DNA from: Gemmatimonadota bacterium
GTDB lineage: Bacteria; Gemmatimonadota; Gemmatimonadetes; Gemmatimonadales; GWC2-71-9
NCBI GenBank assembly: GCA_016880225.1
Contig: JAEHDT010000051.1
Span: 1-13,036, forward strand
Length of the DNA stretch: 13,036 bases
Reading direction: 5' to 3'
Shown piece by piece: positions 1 through 7,853 of this stretch; position 1 is the stretch's first letter, and each line of letters opens with the position of its first letter. The notes under the pieces were generated by a model, which saw nothing but the letters and a program-made list of their open reading frames with translations, was not told the origin of the DNA and searched no databases. The position numbers were made by a program, and so were the translations under genes.

Positions 1-976
1 GCTCGACCCCATCGTCCTGGAGGCCAAAGAAGGGCTCGCGTTCGTGAACGGGACGCAGGCGCAAACGGGGATGGCTTCCCTGCTGGTGCACGACGCGTGG
101 ACGCTGTGGCGCGCGGCGCACGCCGCGGCGGCGATGAGCCTCGAGGCGGTGCGGGGAACCCCCGAGCCGTTCGATGCGCGAGTGCACGACGCGCGCCCCC
201 ACCCGTGGCAGCAGCGCTCGGCGGCGCTGTTGCGCGAGCTGCTCGCCGCCTCCGAGATTCGCGAGTCGCACAGGGAGAACGACCCCCGCGTGCAGGACGC
301 CTACTCCCTGCGCTGCACGCCCCAGGTCCTCGGCGCGGTTGGGGAAGGGCTGGCGTTCGCCGAGCGACTGGTCGCGACCGAGCTGAACGCGGCGACCGAC
401 AACCCGCTCGTGTTCGGGGACGACGTGATCTCGGGCGGCAACTTTCACGGACAGCCGATCGCGTTGGCGCTGGACGTGATCGGCATCGTGCTCGCCACGC
501 TCGCCGGCCTGGCCGAGCGGCGGCTCGAGCGCATCGTGAACCCGGACCTTTCGTCGGGCCTGCCGCCGTTCCTCGCGCGCGATCCGGGGGTCGAGTCGGG
601 CTTCATGACCCCGCAGATCGTCGCGGCGGCGCTGGCGGCGGAATCCCGGGTGCTGGCCACGCCGGCGAGCGTACAGTCCGTGCCCACCGAGGGGAACCAG
701 GAGGACGTGGTGCCGATGGGCATGGCGGCGGCGTGGAAGGCCGACCGCATCCTCGGGAACGCCGTGCGGATCGTGGCCGTGGAGCTGCTGGCGGCGGCGC
801 AGGGACTCGACTTTCTCAAGCCCCTCAGACCGGGACGCGGCGTGGCGCGAATCTACGCTGCCGTACGGGGCGCGGTGCCAGCCCTCGACGGCGACCGGCC
901 GTTCACGGCCGACATCGAGCGGATCGCGAGCGCCGTCCGCGCCGGCGCGTTCGATCCGGAAACGCGCACGCCGTGA
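1..976 (+). CDS. hutH: Histidine ammonia-lyase, C-terminal part (5' end outside window)
   Basis: This enzyme deaminates L-histidine to urocanate, the first step of cytosolic histidine degradation. The reading frame is open from base 2 with no start, so the gene begins upstream. About 324 residues are present of a family length near 510. The MIO-forming Ala-Ser-Gly is expected in the missing part. Visible family motifs, in order, are KEGLAFVNGTQ (substrate-site Asn), YSLRCTPQVLG (conserved Tyr and Arg), ATDNPLVF, GGNFHGQPIA, SGFMTPQIVAAALAAE, PASVQSVPTEGNQEDVVPMG and the C-terminal FLKPLRPGRG. The Gln-Glu-Asp loop differs from the common SANQEDHVSM form: it has EGN before QED and Val-Val-Pro after it. 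Other MIO enzymes (phenylalanine or tyrosine lyases and aminomutases) share this fold, but immediate linkage to hutU and hutI makes histidine the likely substrate. The stop overlaps the hutU GTG in a GTGA junction, indicating translational coupling. Confidence 0.95.
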   Translation, partial: LDPIVLEAKEGLAFVNGTQAQTGMASLLVHDAWTLWRAAHAAAAMSLEAVRGTPEPFDARVHDARPHPWQQRSAALLRELLAASEIRESHRENDPRVQDAYSLRCTPQVLGAVGEGLAFAERLVATELNAATDNPLVFGDDVISGGNFHGQPIALALDVIGIVLATLAGLAERRLERIVNPDLSSGLPPFLARDPGVESGFMTPQIVAAALAAESRVLATPASVQSVPTEGNQEDVVPMGMAAAWKADRILGNAVRIVAVELLAAAQGLDFLKPLRPGRGVARIYAAVRGAVPALDGDRPFTADIERIASAVRAGAFDPETRTP

Positions 977-2634
977 CCGCGAGGACGGTGCGGGCCGCGC
1001 GCGGCACGGCGATCTCCTGCAAAGGCTGGATCCAGGAAGCGGCGCTGCGGATGCTGATGAACAACCTCGATCCCGACGTGGCGGAGCGCCCGCAGGACCT
1101 GGTGGTGTACGGGGGCACGGGCAGGGCCGCGCGCGACTGGGCGGCGTTCGACGCGATCTGCCGCACCCTGCAGACCCTCGGCGACGACGAAACGCTGCTG
1201 GTGCAGTCCGGGAAGCCCGTAGGCGTGTTCACGACCCATCCGGACGCGCCCCGCGTGCTCATCGCAAACGCGAACCTCGTTCCCCGCTGGGCGACCTGGG
1301 ACGTGTTCCGCGACCTCGAGCGGCGGGGATTGATCATGTACGGCCAGATGACCGCGGGATCGTGGATCTACATCGGCACGCAGGGCATCCTGCAGGGCAC
1401 GTACGAAACGTTCGGCGCCGTGGCGCGGCGTCATTTCGGCGGTTCGCTGCGGGGCCGGATCGTGGTGACCGGCGGGCTGGGCGGGATGGGCGGCGCGCAG
1501 CCGCTCGCCGCCACGATGAACGACGGCGTGTGCCTGGCCGTCGAGGTGGACCCCGCCCGCGTGCAGCGCCGTCTCGAGACCCGTTATCTCGACCGCGCGA
1601 CGGGGTCTCTGGAGGAGGCGCTGCGCTGGTGCGACGAGGCGAAGCGGGCGGGACGGGCGCTGTCGGTCGGGCTGATCGGAAATTGCGCGGACGTGCTGCC
1701 TGCGCTGGTGCAGCGCGGCTACGCCCCGGACGCGGTTACCGACCAGACGTCGGCGCACGACCCGCTCAACGGGTATGTCCCGACGGGACTCGATGTCGCG
1801 CAGGCGGCGGCGCTACGGCGGAGCGTCCCGGAGGAGTACCTGCGCCGCTCGCTCGCGAGCATCGCGACGCACGTGCGGGCGATGCTCGCCCTCCAGCGCG
1901 CCGGCGCGGTGACGTTCGACTACGGGAACAACATCCGCGCGCAGGCCCGCGATGCGGGGGTGGCCGACGCGTTCGCCATTCCGGGCTTCGTGCCGGAGTA
2001 CATCCGGCCCTTGTTCTGCGAGGGCAAGGGGCCATTCCGCTGGGTGACGCTCTCCGGCGAGGTGAAAGACCTGCACCGCACGGACCGCCTGGTCTTGGAG
2101 CTGTTCCCCGAACAGGAGCACTTGCGCCGCTGGATCCGGTTGGCGCAGGAGCGCGTGGCGTTTCAAGGACTGCCGGCGCGCATCTGCTGGCTGGGACAGG
2201 GTGAGCGGGCGCGGTTCGGCTGCGCGCTGAACGAGCTGGTGCGGCGAGGCGAGCTCAGCGCGCCCGTCGTGATCGGACGGGACCATCTGGACACGGGGTC
2301 CGTGGCATCGCCGTTCCGTGAGACGGAGGGGATGAAAGACGGGTCGGATGCAATCGCGGATTGGGCGATTCTCAACGCGCTCCTCAACACGGCGTCGGGG
2401 GCCGCCTGGGTATCGTTTCACCACGGCGGCGGGGTCGGGATCGGCAACTCGCTGCACGCCGGACAGGTGAGCGTGGCGGACGGATCGGCGTCGGCGGGGC
2501 GCCGGCTCGAACGGGTGTTGACGAACGATCCGGGCATCGGCGTCGCGCGGCACGCGGACGCGGGCTATCCCGAGGCGCTGGACGCGGCGCGCCGCCACGG
2601 GATTCGCCTTCCCATGCGGGAGACGCGCGACTGA
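973..2634 (+). CDS. hutU: Urocanate hydratase (urocanase)
   Basis: Adds water to urocanate to give 4-imidazolone-5-propionate, using tightly bound NAD+ as an electrophile; a cytosolic dimer in known members. The GTG at 973 overlaps the hutH stop (GTGA) and gives 553 residues, matching the family's roughly 555. The open frame continues far upstream only because of the GC-rich shadow of hutH. Conserved segments include CKGWIQEAALRMLMNNL near the N-terminus, VVYGGTG (Y46), PRVLIANANLVP, MYGQMTAGSWIYIGTQGI, the glycine-rich NAD-binding stretch GGLGGMGGAQ (167-176), VTDQTSAHDPLNGY, FDYGNNIRAQA, LPARICW (C405, which I align from memory with the catalytic Cys410 of the Pseudomonas putida enzyme), IGRDHLDTGSVASP and FHHGGGVGIGNSLHAG. 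No key block is missing. The stop overlaps the next start in a CTGA junction. Confidence 0.98.
   Translation: MTARTVRAARGTAISCKGWIQEAALRMLMNNLDPDVAERPQDLVVYGGTGRAARDWAAFDAICRTLQTLGDDETLLVQSGKPVGVFTTHPDAPRVLIANANLVPRWATWDVFRDLERRGLIMYGQMTAGSWIYIGTQGILQGTYETFGAVARRHFGGSLRGRIVVTGGLGGMGGAQPLAATMNDGVCLAVEVDPARVQRRLETRYLDRATGSLEEALRWCDEAKRAGRALSVGLIGNCADVLPALVQRGYAPDAVTDQTSAHDPLNGYVPTGLDVAQAAALRRSVPEEYLRRSLASIATHVRAMLALQRAGAVTFDYGNNIRAQARDAGVADAFAIPGFVPEYIRPLFCEGKGPFRWVTLSGEVKDLHRTDRLVLELFPEQEHLRRWIRLAQERVAFQGLPARICWLGQGERARFGCALNELVRRGELSAPVVIGRDHLDTGSVASPFRETEGMKDGSDAIADWAILNALLNTASGAAWVSFHHGGGVGIGNSLHAGQVSVADGSASAGRRLERVLTNDPGIGVARHADAGYPEALDAARRHGIRLPMRETRD
2618..2623 (+). promoter_or_regulatory. 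Ribosome binding site supporting a CTG start of hutI
   Basis: GGGAGA lies seven bases upstream of the CTG at 2631, good Shine-Dalgarno spacing, inside the last codons of hutU. No ATG, GTG or TTG in the hutI frame lies between this site and the ATG at 2706, and no comparable site precedes 2706. It therefore favours initiation at CTG 2631. Inference from sequence only. Confidence 0.5.
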
Positions 2635-3908
2635 GCACGCTCCTCGTCGGTGCGCGGCAGGTCGTCACCTGCCGCGGCCCGGCACGGGCCCGCCGCGGCC
2701 GCGAGATGGGGACCGTCGAAGTGCTGCGGGACGGCGCGGTGCTGGTGGACGGCGGCCGGATCAAGGCGGTCGGGTCGTATGCCGAGCTGCGGGACGCGCA
2801 CGCCGGCGCGGTAGTCGAGGAAGTGCGGGGCGTTCTGTTCCCCGGCCTGGTCGACTGCCACACGCACGCGGTGTTCGGGAGTCCGCGTCTCGACGACCAC
2901 GAGCGCCGGGCACTCGGCGAGGACTACAAGACGATCGCGGCGCGGGGCGGGGGCATCCTGCAATCGGTGCGGGAGGTGCGGGCTCGGAGCGAGGGTGAGC
3001 TGCTGGCGCTCACCCGTGCCCGGGTCCAGACCCTGCTCGCGCACGGCAGCACCACGATCGAGGTGAAGTCTGGATATGGACTGGATCCCGCGACGGAGCT
3101 CAAGCAGCTGCGGGTGATCCGCGCTGCGGCCGAGACGGCGCGCGCCGCGCTCGTCCCCACCTTCCTCGGCGCCCACGAGGTGTCACCGGAGTTCCGTGAT
3201 CGCCGCGTCGACTACGTGCGCCTGCTGTGCGACGAGATGATCCCCACCGTGGCCCGCGAGCGGCTCGCCGTGGCATGCGACGTGTTCTGCGAGCCGGGGG
3301 TGTTCGACGTGGCGGAGAGCCGCGCCATCCTCGCGGCGGCACAGCGGTACGGGCTCGCCCCGAAGCTGCATGCGGACGAACTAGAGGGCTCCGGGGGCGC
3401 CGAGCTCGCGGCGGCGCTGGGAGCGCTGTCCGCCGACCATCTCGCCGCGATTTCCGACGCCGGGATCCACGCCCTCGCCGGGAGCAACACCGTCGCCGTG
3501 CTCCTGCCCGCCACGATGGTGTTCCTGGGAAGACGTCGACAGGCGCCGGCCCGGCGGCTGGTGGAAGCGGGTGCGGCCGTGGCGTTGGCGACCGACTTCA
3601 ACCCGGGATCGTCGCCGACCGTCAGTTTGCCGCTGGTGATGGTGCTTGGCGTGTCGCAGCTCGGGCTTTCCCACGCGGAAGTGGTGAGCGCCGTCACCGT
3701 GAATGCTGCAGCGGCGCTCGGCCTGGCGGGCGACCGGGGGCAGATCGCGCCGGGTTTTCGGGCGGACCTCATGTCGTGCGGCGTGGCGGACTGGCGCGAA
3801 GTGGCGTACTGGATGGGCGAAAACCTCGTAACCGCCGTCTGGACAGGAGGTTCCGCTTGTCCGCTCCCCACGGCGCCGGTATCTTTAGGGCTCCATGTCG
3901 AAACTTGA
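2631..3908 (+). CDS. hutI: Imidazolonepropionase
   Basis: Hydrolyses 4-imidazolone-5-propionate to N-formimino-L-glutamate; a metal-dependent amidohydrolase. The proposed CTG start gives 425 residues and includes the first beta strand (LLVGARQVVT) that the family normally has before the 'GAVLVDGGRIKAVG' strand; the ATG at 2706 would give 400 residues and lose it. Metal and active-site residues are present: HTH at 78-80 (DCHTHAVFG), H182 (LGAHEV), H247 (KLHADE) and D322 (ATDFNPG). The segments ARGGGILQSV, IEVKSGYGLD and the C-terminal YWMGENLV are also typical. The protein normally ends shortly after the 'GENL..V...G' strand. Here about 16 further residues follow (ACPLPTAPVSLGLHVET), encoded by DNA that also looks like the promoter of the next gene, and the stop lies 14 bases inside that gene. 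hutG, hutF and a hut regulator are not in the window, so the final step cannot be assigned. Confidence 0.96.
   Translation: MSTLLVGARQVVTCRGPARARRGREMGTVEVLRDGAVLVDGGRIKAVGSYAELRDAHAGAVVEEVRGVLFPGLVDCHTHAVFGSPRLDDHERRALGEDYKTIAARGGGILQSVREVRARSEGELLALTRARVQTLLAHGSTTIEVKSGYGLDPATELKQLRVIRAAAETARAALVPTFLGAHEVSPEFRDRRVDYVRLLCDEMIPTVARERLAVACDVFCEPGVFDVAESRAILAAAQRYGLAPKLHADELEGSGGAELAAALGALSADHLAAISDAGIHALAGSNTVAVLLPATMVFLGRRRQAPARRLVEAGAAVALATDFNPGSSPTVSLPLVMVLGVSQLGLSHAEVVSAVTVNAAAALGLAGDRGQIAPGFRADLMSCGVADWREVAYWMGENLVTAVWTGGSACPLPTAPVSLGLHVET
3857..3885 (+). promoter_or_regulatory. Probable promoter of the TPR-ispB-like-tatA run, inside hutI
   Basis: TTGTCC (3857-3862), a 17-base spacer, then TATCTT (3880-3885), followed by TA. 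Each hexamer matches four of six sigma-70 consensus positions, and TATCTTTA also resembles the FCB-type TAnnTTTG box. Transcription would start around 3891-3893, leaving only a few bases before the ATG at 3895, so the mRNA may be leaderless. The site sits in the last codons of hutI. It is a motif match only; the same box occurs before the second TPR gene. Confidence 0.5.
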
Positions 3909-6339
3909 GAAGCTGAAGGAGCGGGCCCGCACTCTCGAGGGGAAAGACCCGAAAGGGGCGATCGAGGCGTGGCTCGACGTTCTCAAGGGGCAGGACGAGG
4001 AGGGGGATCCCAACCCCGATCTCTCCATCTTCAATCGCATCGGCGATCTCTACCTCAAGGTGAAGGACCCCGCTCTGGCCGCGGACTATTACGACCGGGC
4101 CGTGGACAAGTACGCGGAGCTCGGCTTCCACAACAACGCCATCGCGATGTGCAACAAGGTGCTGCGCAACGCGCCCGGGCGGCAGAACACCTACCTCAAG
4201 CTCGCGAAGCTGTACGCGGCTAAAGGCTTCATGGGAGCGGCGAAGCAGAACTTCGTCGAATACGCCGAACGGATGCACAAGGCGGGCAAGATCCAGCAGG
4301 CGTTCGCCGCCCTGAAGGAGTTCGCCGACCTGTCGGGTGAGGGCGCGCACCTGCGCGAGACGCTGGAAGAGCACCTGCGCATGTACGGCGCTCCGGAGCG
4401 CCGCTCGGTCGCCGCAGCGCCGGCCAAGGCTCCGCAAGAAGATCTGTCCAAGTCGGGGAGGAGAAAGACCTCGAGTCTGGTGTTCCTGGACGTGGATGCC
4501 CCGTCGACGCCGAAGGCGCACCCCGGAGCGCGGGCCACTCCCACCCCAGCTCCCACTCCCCCGCCCAAGCCGGCAGCGGAGCCGGAATCCGTCGTGGGGA
4601 GCTTGATCGAGCCGGTGACGCCCGAGCCCGACCCGTCACTCGAGATCGAAACCACCAACCTGGTGGAAGGGCTCGAGCCGACCGGGGGTGCCACGCTCGA
4701 GGGGTTCGAGACGACGAGCGCGGAGTTCGGCGAGGTGCGTCTCGAGGCCGGGGAGGTTCCGTCGCTGCGCGACGAAGTCACCGCGGGCGACGTCGCTCCG
4801 CTGGCGGAGCTCGAGCCGACGGTGCCCGAGGATGCGGGTCCGGCGGGCGCGGAGCTCGACATCGAGACGGTGCGTGACAGCGATGTCGAGATCGAGCCCC
4901 CGCCGCAGGTCGCCCCCAAGCGGCCAGCGGCGGCACCACGGGTCACCGCTCCCAGGACGCCGACGCCCAAGCTCGAGCCGCCACGCTTCGAGCCGCCCAA
5001 AGTGAAGCCCGTCGTTCCCAAGCGTCCCGCTGCACCGCCTGCGGGCGAGCGCAAGCCCGCCGTCGAGGTGCCGCCGCTCGAGCTCGAGCCCGACTTCGAC
5101 ACGGCGACGACGGACGAAGCTCACGACGTCGACGACCAGCCGCTCGTGATCGAGGAAGCGCCCCCGCCGGCCGCGATCACGCCGACCGGGCGCCGCTCGG
5201 CGGCGATCGACCTGGGGATCGACGGCGTCGTGAACCAGGGCGACGAGGCGGGATCGCTGGTGTTTGGCAACATCGAAGCGGCGGCGGCGAAGCCGATGAT
5301 CGAGGAGCTCGAGGCCCGGGTCGCCGACGATCCCGACGATCCCGGGGCGCATCAGACGCTCGGCGAGGCGCTGGTCGAGGCGGGCGAACGCGAGCGGGGC
5401 ATCGAGGAGCTGGAGCTCGCGACGGCCGGGTTCGAGAACCGTGGCAACCTAGCGCAGGCGCAGGCCTTGGTGGACGAGATCCTGCGGCTCGACCCGAACA
5501 GCGTGCGCCACCGCCAGAAGCAGGTCGAGTTCGCATTCAAGTCGGGGGACAAGGCGAAGCTGATCGCAGCGTATCTCGAGCTGGCCGACACCCTGCTGCG
5601 AGGTGACCTGCCGGACAAGGCGCGGGCCGTGTACCAGCGTGTGGCGGAACACGATGCCGGGAACGAGCGCGCCAAGGCCGCGCTTGCGATGCTCGCGCCT
5701 GTCGCTCCGCCCCCGCCGCCGAAACCCGCGGGGAAGGGCGCGGCGCGCGAGGGAAAGACGGCAGCGCGCGATGCGAAGATGAAGGTGCGGCACGAGACGG
5801 CGGAGGACGGCGACTTCGTCGATCTCGGGGCGATGATCCTGTCGGAGGACATGACCGAGCGCGACACCCGCATGAAGGTGGCGGACGAGGAGCCGACGGG
5901 CGACGAGGAGAAGGATTTCCAGGAGATGCTCGCGCGCTTCAAGCAGGGGATCGACGAGAACATCGACGAGACCGACTTCCAGTCGCATTACGACCTGGGC
6001 GTGGCATTCAAGGAGATGGGGCTCCTGGACGAGGCGATCGCCGAGCTGCAGAAGGCGCTGCGCGCGCCCGAGGGAAAGCTGCGCAGCTCGGAGGCGCTCG
6101 GTGTGTGCTTCATCGAGAAGGGCGCCTACGTCGTGGCGGAGTCGATCTTGCGGCGTGCGCTCGAGCTGCCGTCCTCGGGCGACCAAGAGCGCCTCGGCAT
6201 CCTCTACTGGTTGGGTCGGGCGCTGGAGGAGCAGGGCAAGCGGGTCGAAGCCCGCGAGCTGTACGGGCGCGTGTTCGCGGTGGACATCCGGTTCCGCGAC
6301 GTGGGCGAGCGCGCCAAGGCGCTCGCCAAGGCCAAGTGA
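3895..6339 (+). CDS. Large TPR-repeat protein with acidic/proline-rich linker
   Basis: An 814-residue protein of unknown specific role; TPR domains normally mediate protein-protein contacts. I see three structured blocks. Residues 1-165 are helical TPR-like (SIFNRIGDLYLKVKDP, AADYYDRAV, YLKLAKLYAAKGF). Residues about 465-600 hold further repeats (AHQTLGEALVEAGERERG, AQALVDEILRLDPNS). Residues about 678-814 form the best-defined block (HYDLGVAFKEMGLLDEAIAE, ALGVCFIEKGAYVVAES, YWLGRALEEQGKRVEA). Between 170 and 450 lies a long Pro/Glu/Ala-rich segment, probably disordered. No signal peptide or membrane segment is visible, so it is probably cytoplasmic. Two copies of a short SLVF-containing motif flank the linker (194-202 and 454-462). 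Similar TPR proteins with FKEMGLLDEAI-type C-termini are common in myxobacteria and related phyla, some near motility or secretion genes, but nothing here fixes a function. The ATG at 3895 overlaps the hutI end by 14 bases; AGGG at 3887-3890 is a close, weak ribosome site. Confidence 0.9.
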   Translation: MSKLEKLKERARTLEGKDPKGAIEAWLDVLKGQDEEGDPNPDLSIFNRIGDLYLKVKDPALAADYYDRAVDKYAELGFHNNAIAMCNKVLRNAPGRQNTYLKLAKLYAAKGFMGAAKQNFVEYAERMHKAGKIQQAFAALKEFADLSGEGAHLRETLEEHLRMYGAPERRSVAAAPAKAPQEDLSKSGRRKTSSLVFLDVDAPSTPKAHPGARATPTPAPTPPPKPAAEPESVVGSLIEPVTPEPDPSLEIETTNLVEGLEPTGGATLEGFETTSAEFGEVRLEAGEVPSLRDEVTAGDVAPLAELEPTVPEDAGPAGAELDIETVRDSDVEIEPPPQVAPKRPAAAPRVTAPRTPTPKLEPPRFEPPKVKPVVPKRPAAPPAGERKPAVEVPPLELEPDFDTATTDEAHDVDDQPLVIEEAPPPAAITPTGRRSAAIDLGIDGVVNQGDEAGSLVFGNIEAAAAKPMIEELEARVADDPDDPGAHQTLGEALVEAGERERGIEELELATAGFENRGNLAQAQALVDEILRLDPNSVRHRQKQVEFAFKSGDKAKLIAAYLELADTLLRGDLPDKARAVYQRVAEHDAGNERAKAALAMLAPVAPPPPPKPAGKGAAREGKTAARDAKMKVRHETAEDGDFVDLGAMILSEDMTERDTRMKVADEEPTGDEEKDFQEMLARFKQGIDENIDETDFQSHYDLGVAFKEMGLLDEAIAELQKALRAPEGKLRSSEALGVCFIEKGAYVVAESILRRALELPSSGDQERLGILYWLGRALEEQGKRVEARELYGRVFAVDIRFRDVGERAKALAKAK

Positions 6340-6340
6340 C

Positions 6341-7330
6341 GTGAGCCAACAGGTCGTTCCGGTCGCGCTGCACGACCTGCAGCGTCCAGTGGCGGGCGAC
6401 CTCGAGCGCGTGGCGTCCGAACTGCGGCGCATCATCGCGGCCGACTTCCCGGTCATCGTGGGGGTGAACGAGCACCTGCTGCGGATGAAAGGGAAGCTGT
6501 TCCGTCCGACGCTGCTGCTGCTCTCGAGCCGGGCGGCCGGGTCGGACGATCCGCGCGCGGTCACCCTCGCCGCCGTCGTCGAGCTTATCCACCTGGCCAC
6601 GCTCGTCCACGACGACTCGGTCGATCACTCCGCGCTGCGGCGCGGCATGCCCACGATCAACGCGCTCTTCTCCCATCAGGTCGCCGTCATCATGGGCGAC
6701 TACCTCTACTCCCGCGCGATCATCGAGCTCGTCCGGCTGGACGACATCGCGCCGCTGCGCGTGTTCGCGCGGGTGACGAACGAGATGACGATCGGCGAGA
6801 TGCGCCAGCTGGAGGCGCATGACAAGCTGGCGTACAGTGAGGACCAGTATGACGAGCTGATCCGCGCCAAGACCGCCTCGCTTCTGTCGGGCGCGTGCGA
6901 AGTGGGCGCGCTGCGGGCGGCCGTCGACCATCGCGCGGCGCTGGCGCGGTTCGGCATGCGGCTGGGGATGGCGTTCCAGATCGCCGACGACCTGCTCGAC
7001 TACACCGCCGCGGAGTCGGTGACCGGGAAGCCGTCGGGGCTCGACCTGCGGGAGCACAAGGTCACCCTGCCGCTGATCGCGGCCCTCGGCTCCATGAGCG
7101 CCGCCGACCGGGGGCTGGTGGCGGAGCTGATGACGACCCCGGATCCCGCCGACGCCCTGGTGGTGGAGGTGATCGGGCGGGTGACCGCGGCCGGCGGGCT
7201 GGACTACGCGCGCCGACGGGCGCTGGAGCTGGCCCAACAGGCCGACGCCGAGCTGGACATCCTGCCGGCGTCACCCGCACGCGACGCGCTGCGCGACAGC
7301 ATCGCGTACGCCGTGGAGCGGCGGAGCTAG
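6341..7330 (+). CDS. Polyprenyl diphosphate synthase (long-chain, trans type)
   Basis: A class I all-alpha prenyltransferase that condenses isopentenyl diphosphate onto an allylic diphosphate; such enzymes supply isoprenoid side chains of menaquinone or ubiquinone. The GTG at 6341 follows the previous stop by one base and gives 329 residues, normal for octaprenyl/heptaprenyl synthases (IspB/HepT type). GKLFRP at 51-56 is the isopentenyl diphosphate-binding motif (usually GKRxRP). The first aspartate-rich motif is DDSVD (91-95), within LVHDDSVDHSALRRG. The second is DDLLD (216-220), within FQIADDLLDYTA. VIMGDYLYSRA and the Lys of GKPSGLDLREHKVTLPL are also present. The residue five positions before the first motif is Ala, and no bulky aromatic blocks the pocket, consistent with a long product; the exact chain length cannot be read from sequence. 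A Leu replaces the usual Arg/Lys in GKRxRP. Probably co-transcribed with the TPR gene upstream and the genes downstream. Confidence 0.94.
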   Translation: MSQQVVPVALHDLQRPVAGDLERVASELRRIIAADFPVIVGVNEHLLRMKGKLFRPTLLLLSSRAAGSDDPRAVTLAAVVELIHLATLVHDDSVDHSALRRGMPTINALFSHQVAVIMGDYLYSRAIIELVRLDDIAPLRVFARVTNEMTIGEMRQLEAHDKLAYSEDQYDELIRAKTASLLSGACEVGALRAAVDHRAALARFGMRLGMAFQIADDLLDYTAAESVTGKPSGLDLREHKVTLPLIAALGSMSAADRGLVAELMTTPDPADALVVEVIGRVTAAGGLDYARRRALELAQQADAELDILPASPARDALRDSIAYAVERRS

Positions 7331-7333
7331 CCG

Positions 7334-7606
7334 GTGGCGCAAGGTCCGCGCCGGCCGCTATTTTACGTGGGAGTCCTGGCGACCGGCTTCGTGTTGGGCG
7401 GATTCGTCCATTCGCTGTTGCGGCGCTTCCTGCCGCAGGGGCCGGCGAAGGAAATCTTCACCTGGGCCGTGACGCCGACGGTGGGGCCGGTGCATCTGGA
7501 CCTGCTGGTCGTGTCGATCACGCTCGGGCCGATCGGACTCGACGTATCGCTGCTCGCGCTGGTGGGAGTCGCGATCGCCTATTACGTCGCCCGGTCGATC
7601 TTCTGA
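7334..7606 (+). CDS. Small two-helix membrane protein, DUF4321-like
   Basis: A 90-residue protein with two hydrophobic segments: one near residues 10-30 (YVGVLATGFVLGGFVHSLL) and one near residues 70-90 (SLLALVGVAIAYYVARSI). The central sequence (VGPVHLDLLVVSITLGPIGLDVS) resembles the DUF4321 family of small bacterial membrane proteins as I remember it, where an LDL..lSltfG pattern precedes the last helix. The family has no established function. The start is GTG at 7334, three bases after the prenyl synthase stop, with GGAG at 7323-7326 seven bases upstream. It sits between the prenyl synthase and tatA and is probably in the same operon. I am confident it is a real gene and moderately confident of the family. 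Confidence 0.72.
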   Translation: MAQGPRRPLFYVGVLATGFVLGGFVHSLLRRFLPQGPAKEIFTWAVTPTVGPVHLDLLVVSITLGPIGLDVSLLALVGVAIAYYVARSIF

Positions 7607-7619
7607 AGCGAGGCGCCTC

Positions 7620-7853
7620 ATGTTCGGGGACTTGTCGTTCAGCCACATTCTGATCCTGCTGCTGGTGCTCGTGCTGGTGTTCGGCGCGAAGCGGATCCCG
7701 GAAATCGGGTCCTCGCTGGGGCAGGGGATAAAGGAGTTCAAACGCAGCCTCAAGGACGCCACGAGCGACGAGCCGCTCCCGCCGCCCCGCGTCCCGCCGC
7801 CGACCTCCGGTCCGCTGTCGTCGAGCGGCGACCCGAAACGCCTGAGCGACTAA
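7620..7853 (+). CDS. tatA: Sec-independent protein translocase subunit TatA/E
   Basis: A 77-residue TatA-family protein, the subunit that oligomerises to let the twin-arginine translocase move folded proteins across the inner membrane. It has the standard layout: a short N-terminus (MFGDLSFSH), a single transmembrane helix at about 9-21 (ILILLLVLVLVF), the Phe-Gly hinge at 21-22, an amphipathic helix (KRIPEIGSSLGQGIKEFKRSLKD, 24-46), and a variable Pro-rich charged tail. The ATG at 7620 has GAGG at 7610-7613 six bases upstream and follows the previous gene by 13 bases. TatB proteins are longer with a different hinge, so TatA/E is the better call. tatC is not in the window. The TAA stop overlaps the stop of the convergent foldase gene by four bases. 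Confidence 0.93.
   Translation: MFGDLSFSHILILLLVLVLVFGAKRIPEIGSSLGQGIKEFKRSLKDATSDEPLPPPRVPPPTSGPLSSSGDPKRLSD

Noticed and set aside
97..972. Upstream extension of the hutU frame to base 97
   Set aside because: The extra 292 residues overlap hutH in another frame, are Arg/Gly-rich and lack homology features; the family start fits GTG 973.
853..2598. Long minus-strand open frames opposite hutU and hutI
   Set aside because: Compositions rich in Arg, Pro and Ala with no family motifs; they are GC-driven shadows of the clearly conserved hut genes.
2361..2630. Upstream extension of the hutI frame to ATG 2361
   Set aside because: It would overlap the highly conserved end of hutU by about 270 bases and add a low-complexity Arg/Gly segment not found in imidazolonepropionases.
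3871..3878. CGGCGCCG palindrome in the spacer of the promoter at 3857-3885
   Set aside because: Eight-base GC-only palindromes are frequent in DNA of this composition; no arm extends further and no second copy marks an operator.
6110..7237. 375-codon minus-strand open frame opposite the prenyl synthase
   Set aside because: No motifs, and it spans the junction of two well-supported plus-strand genes.
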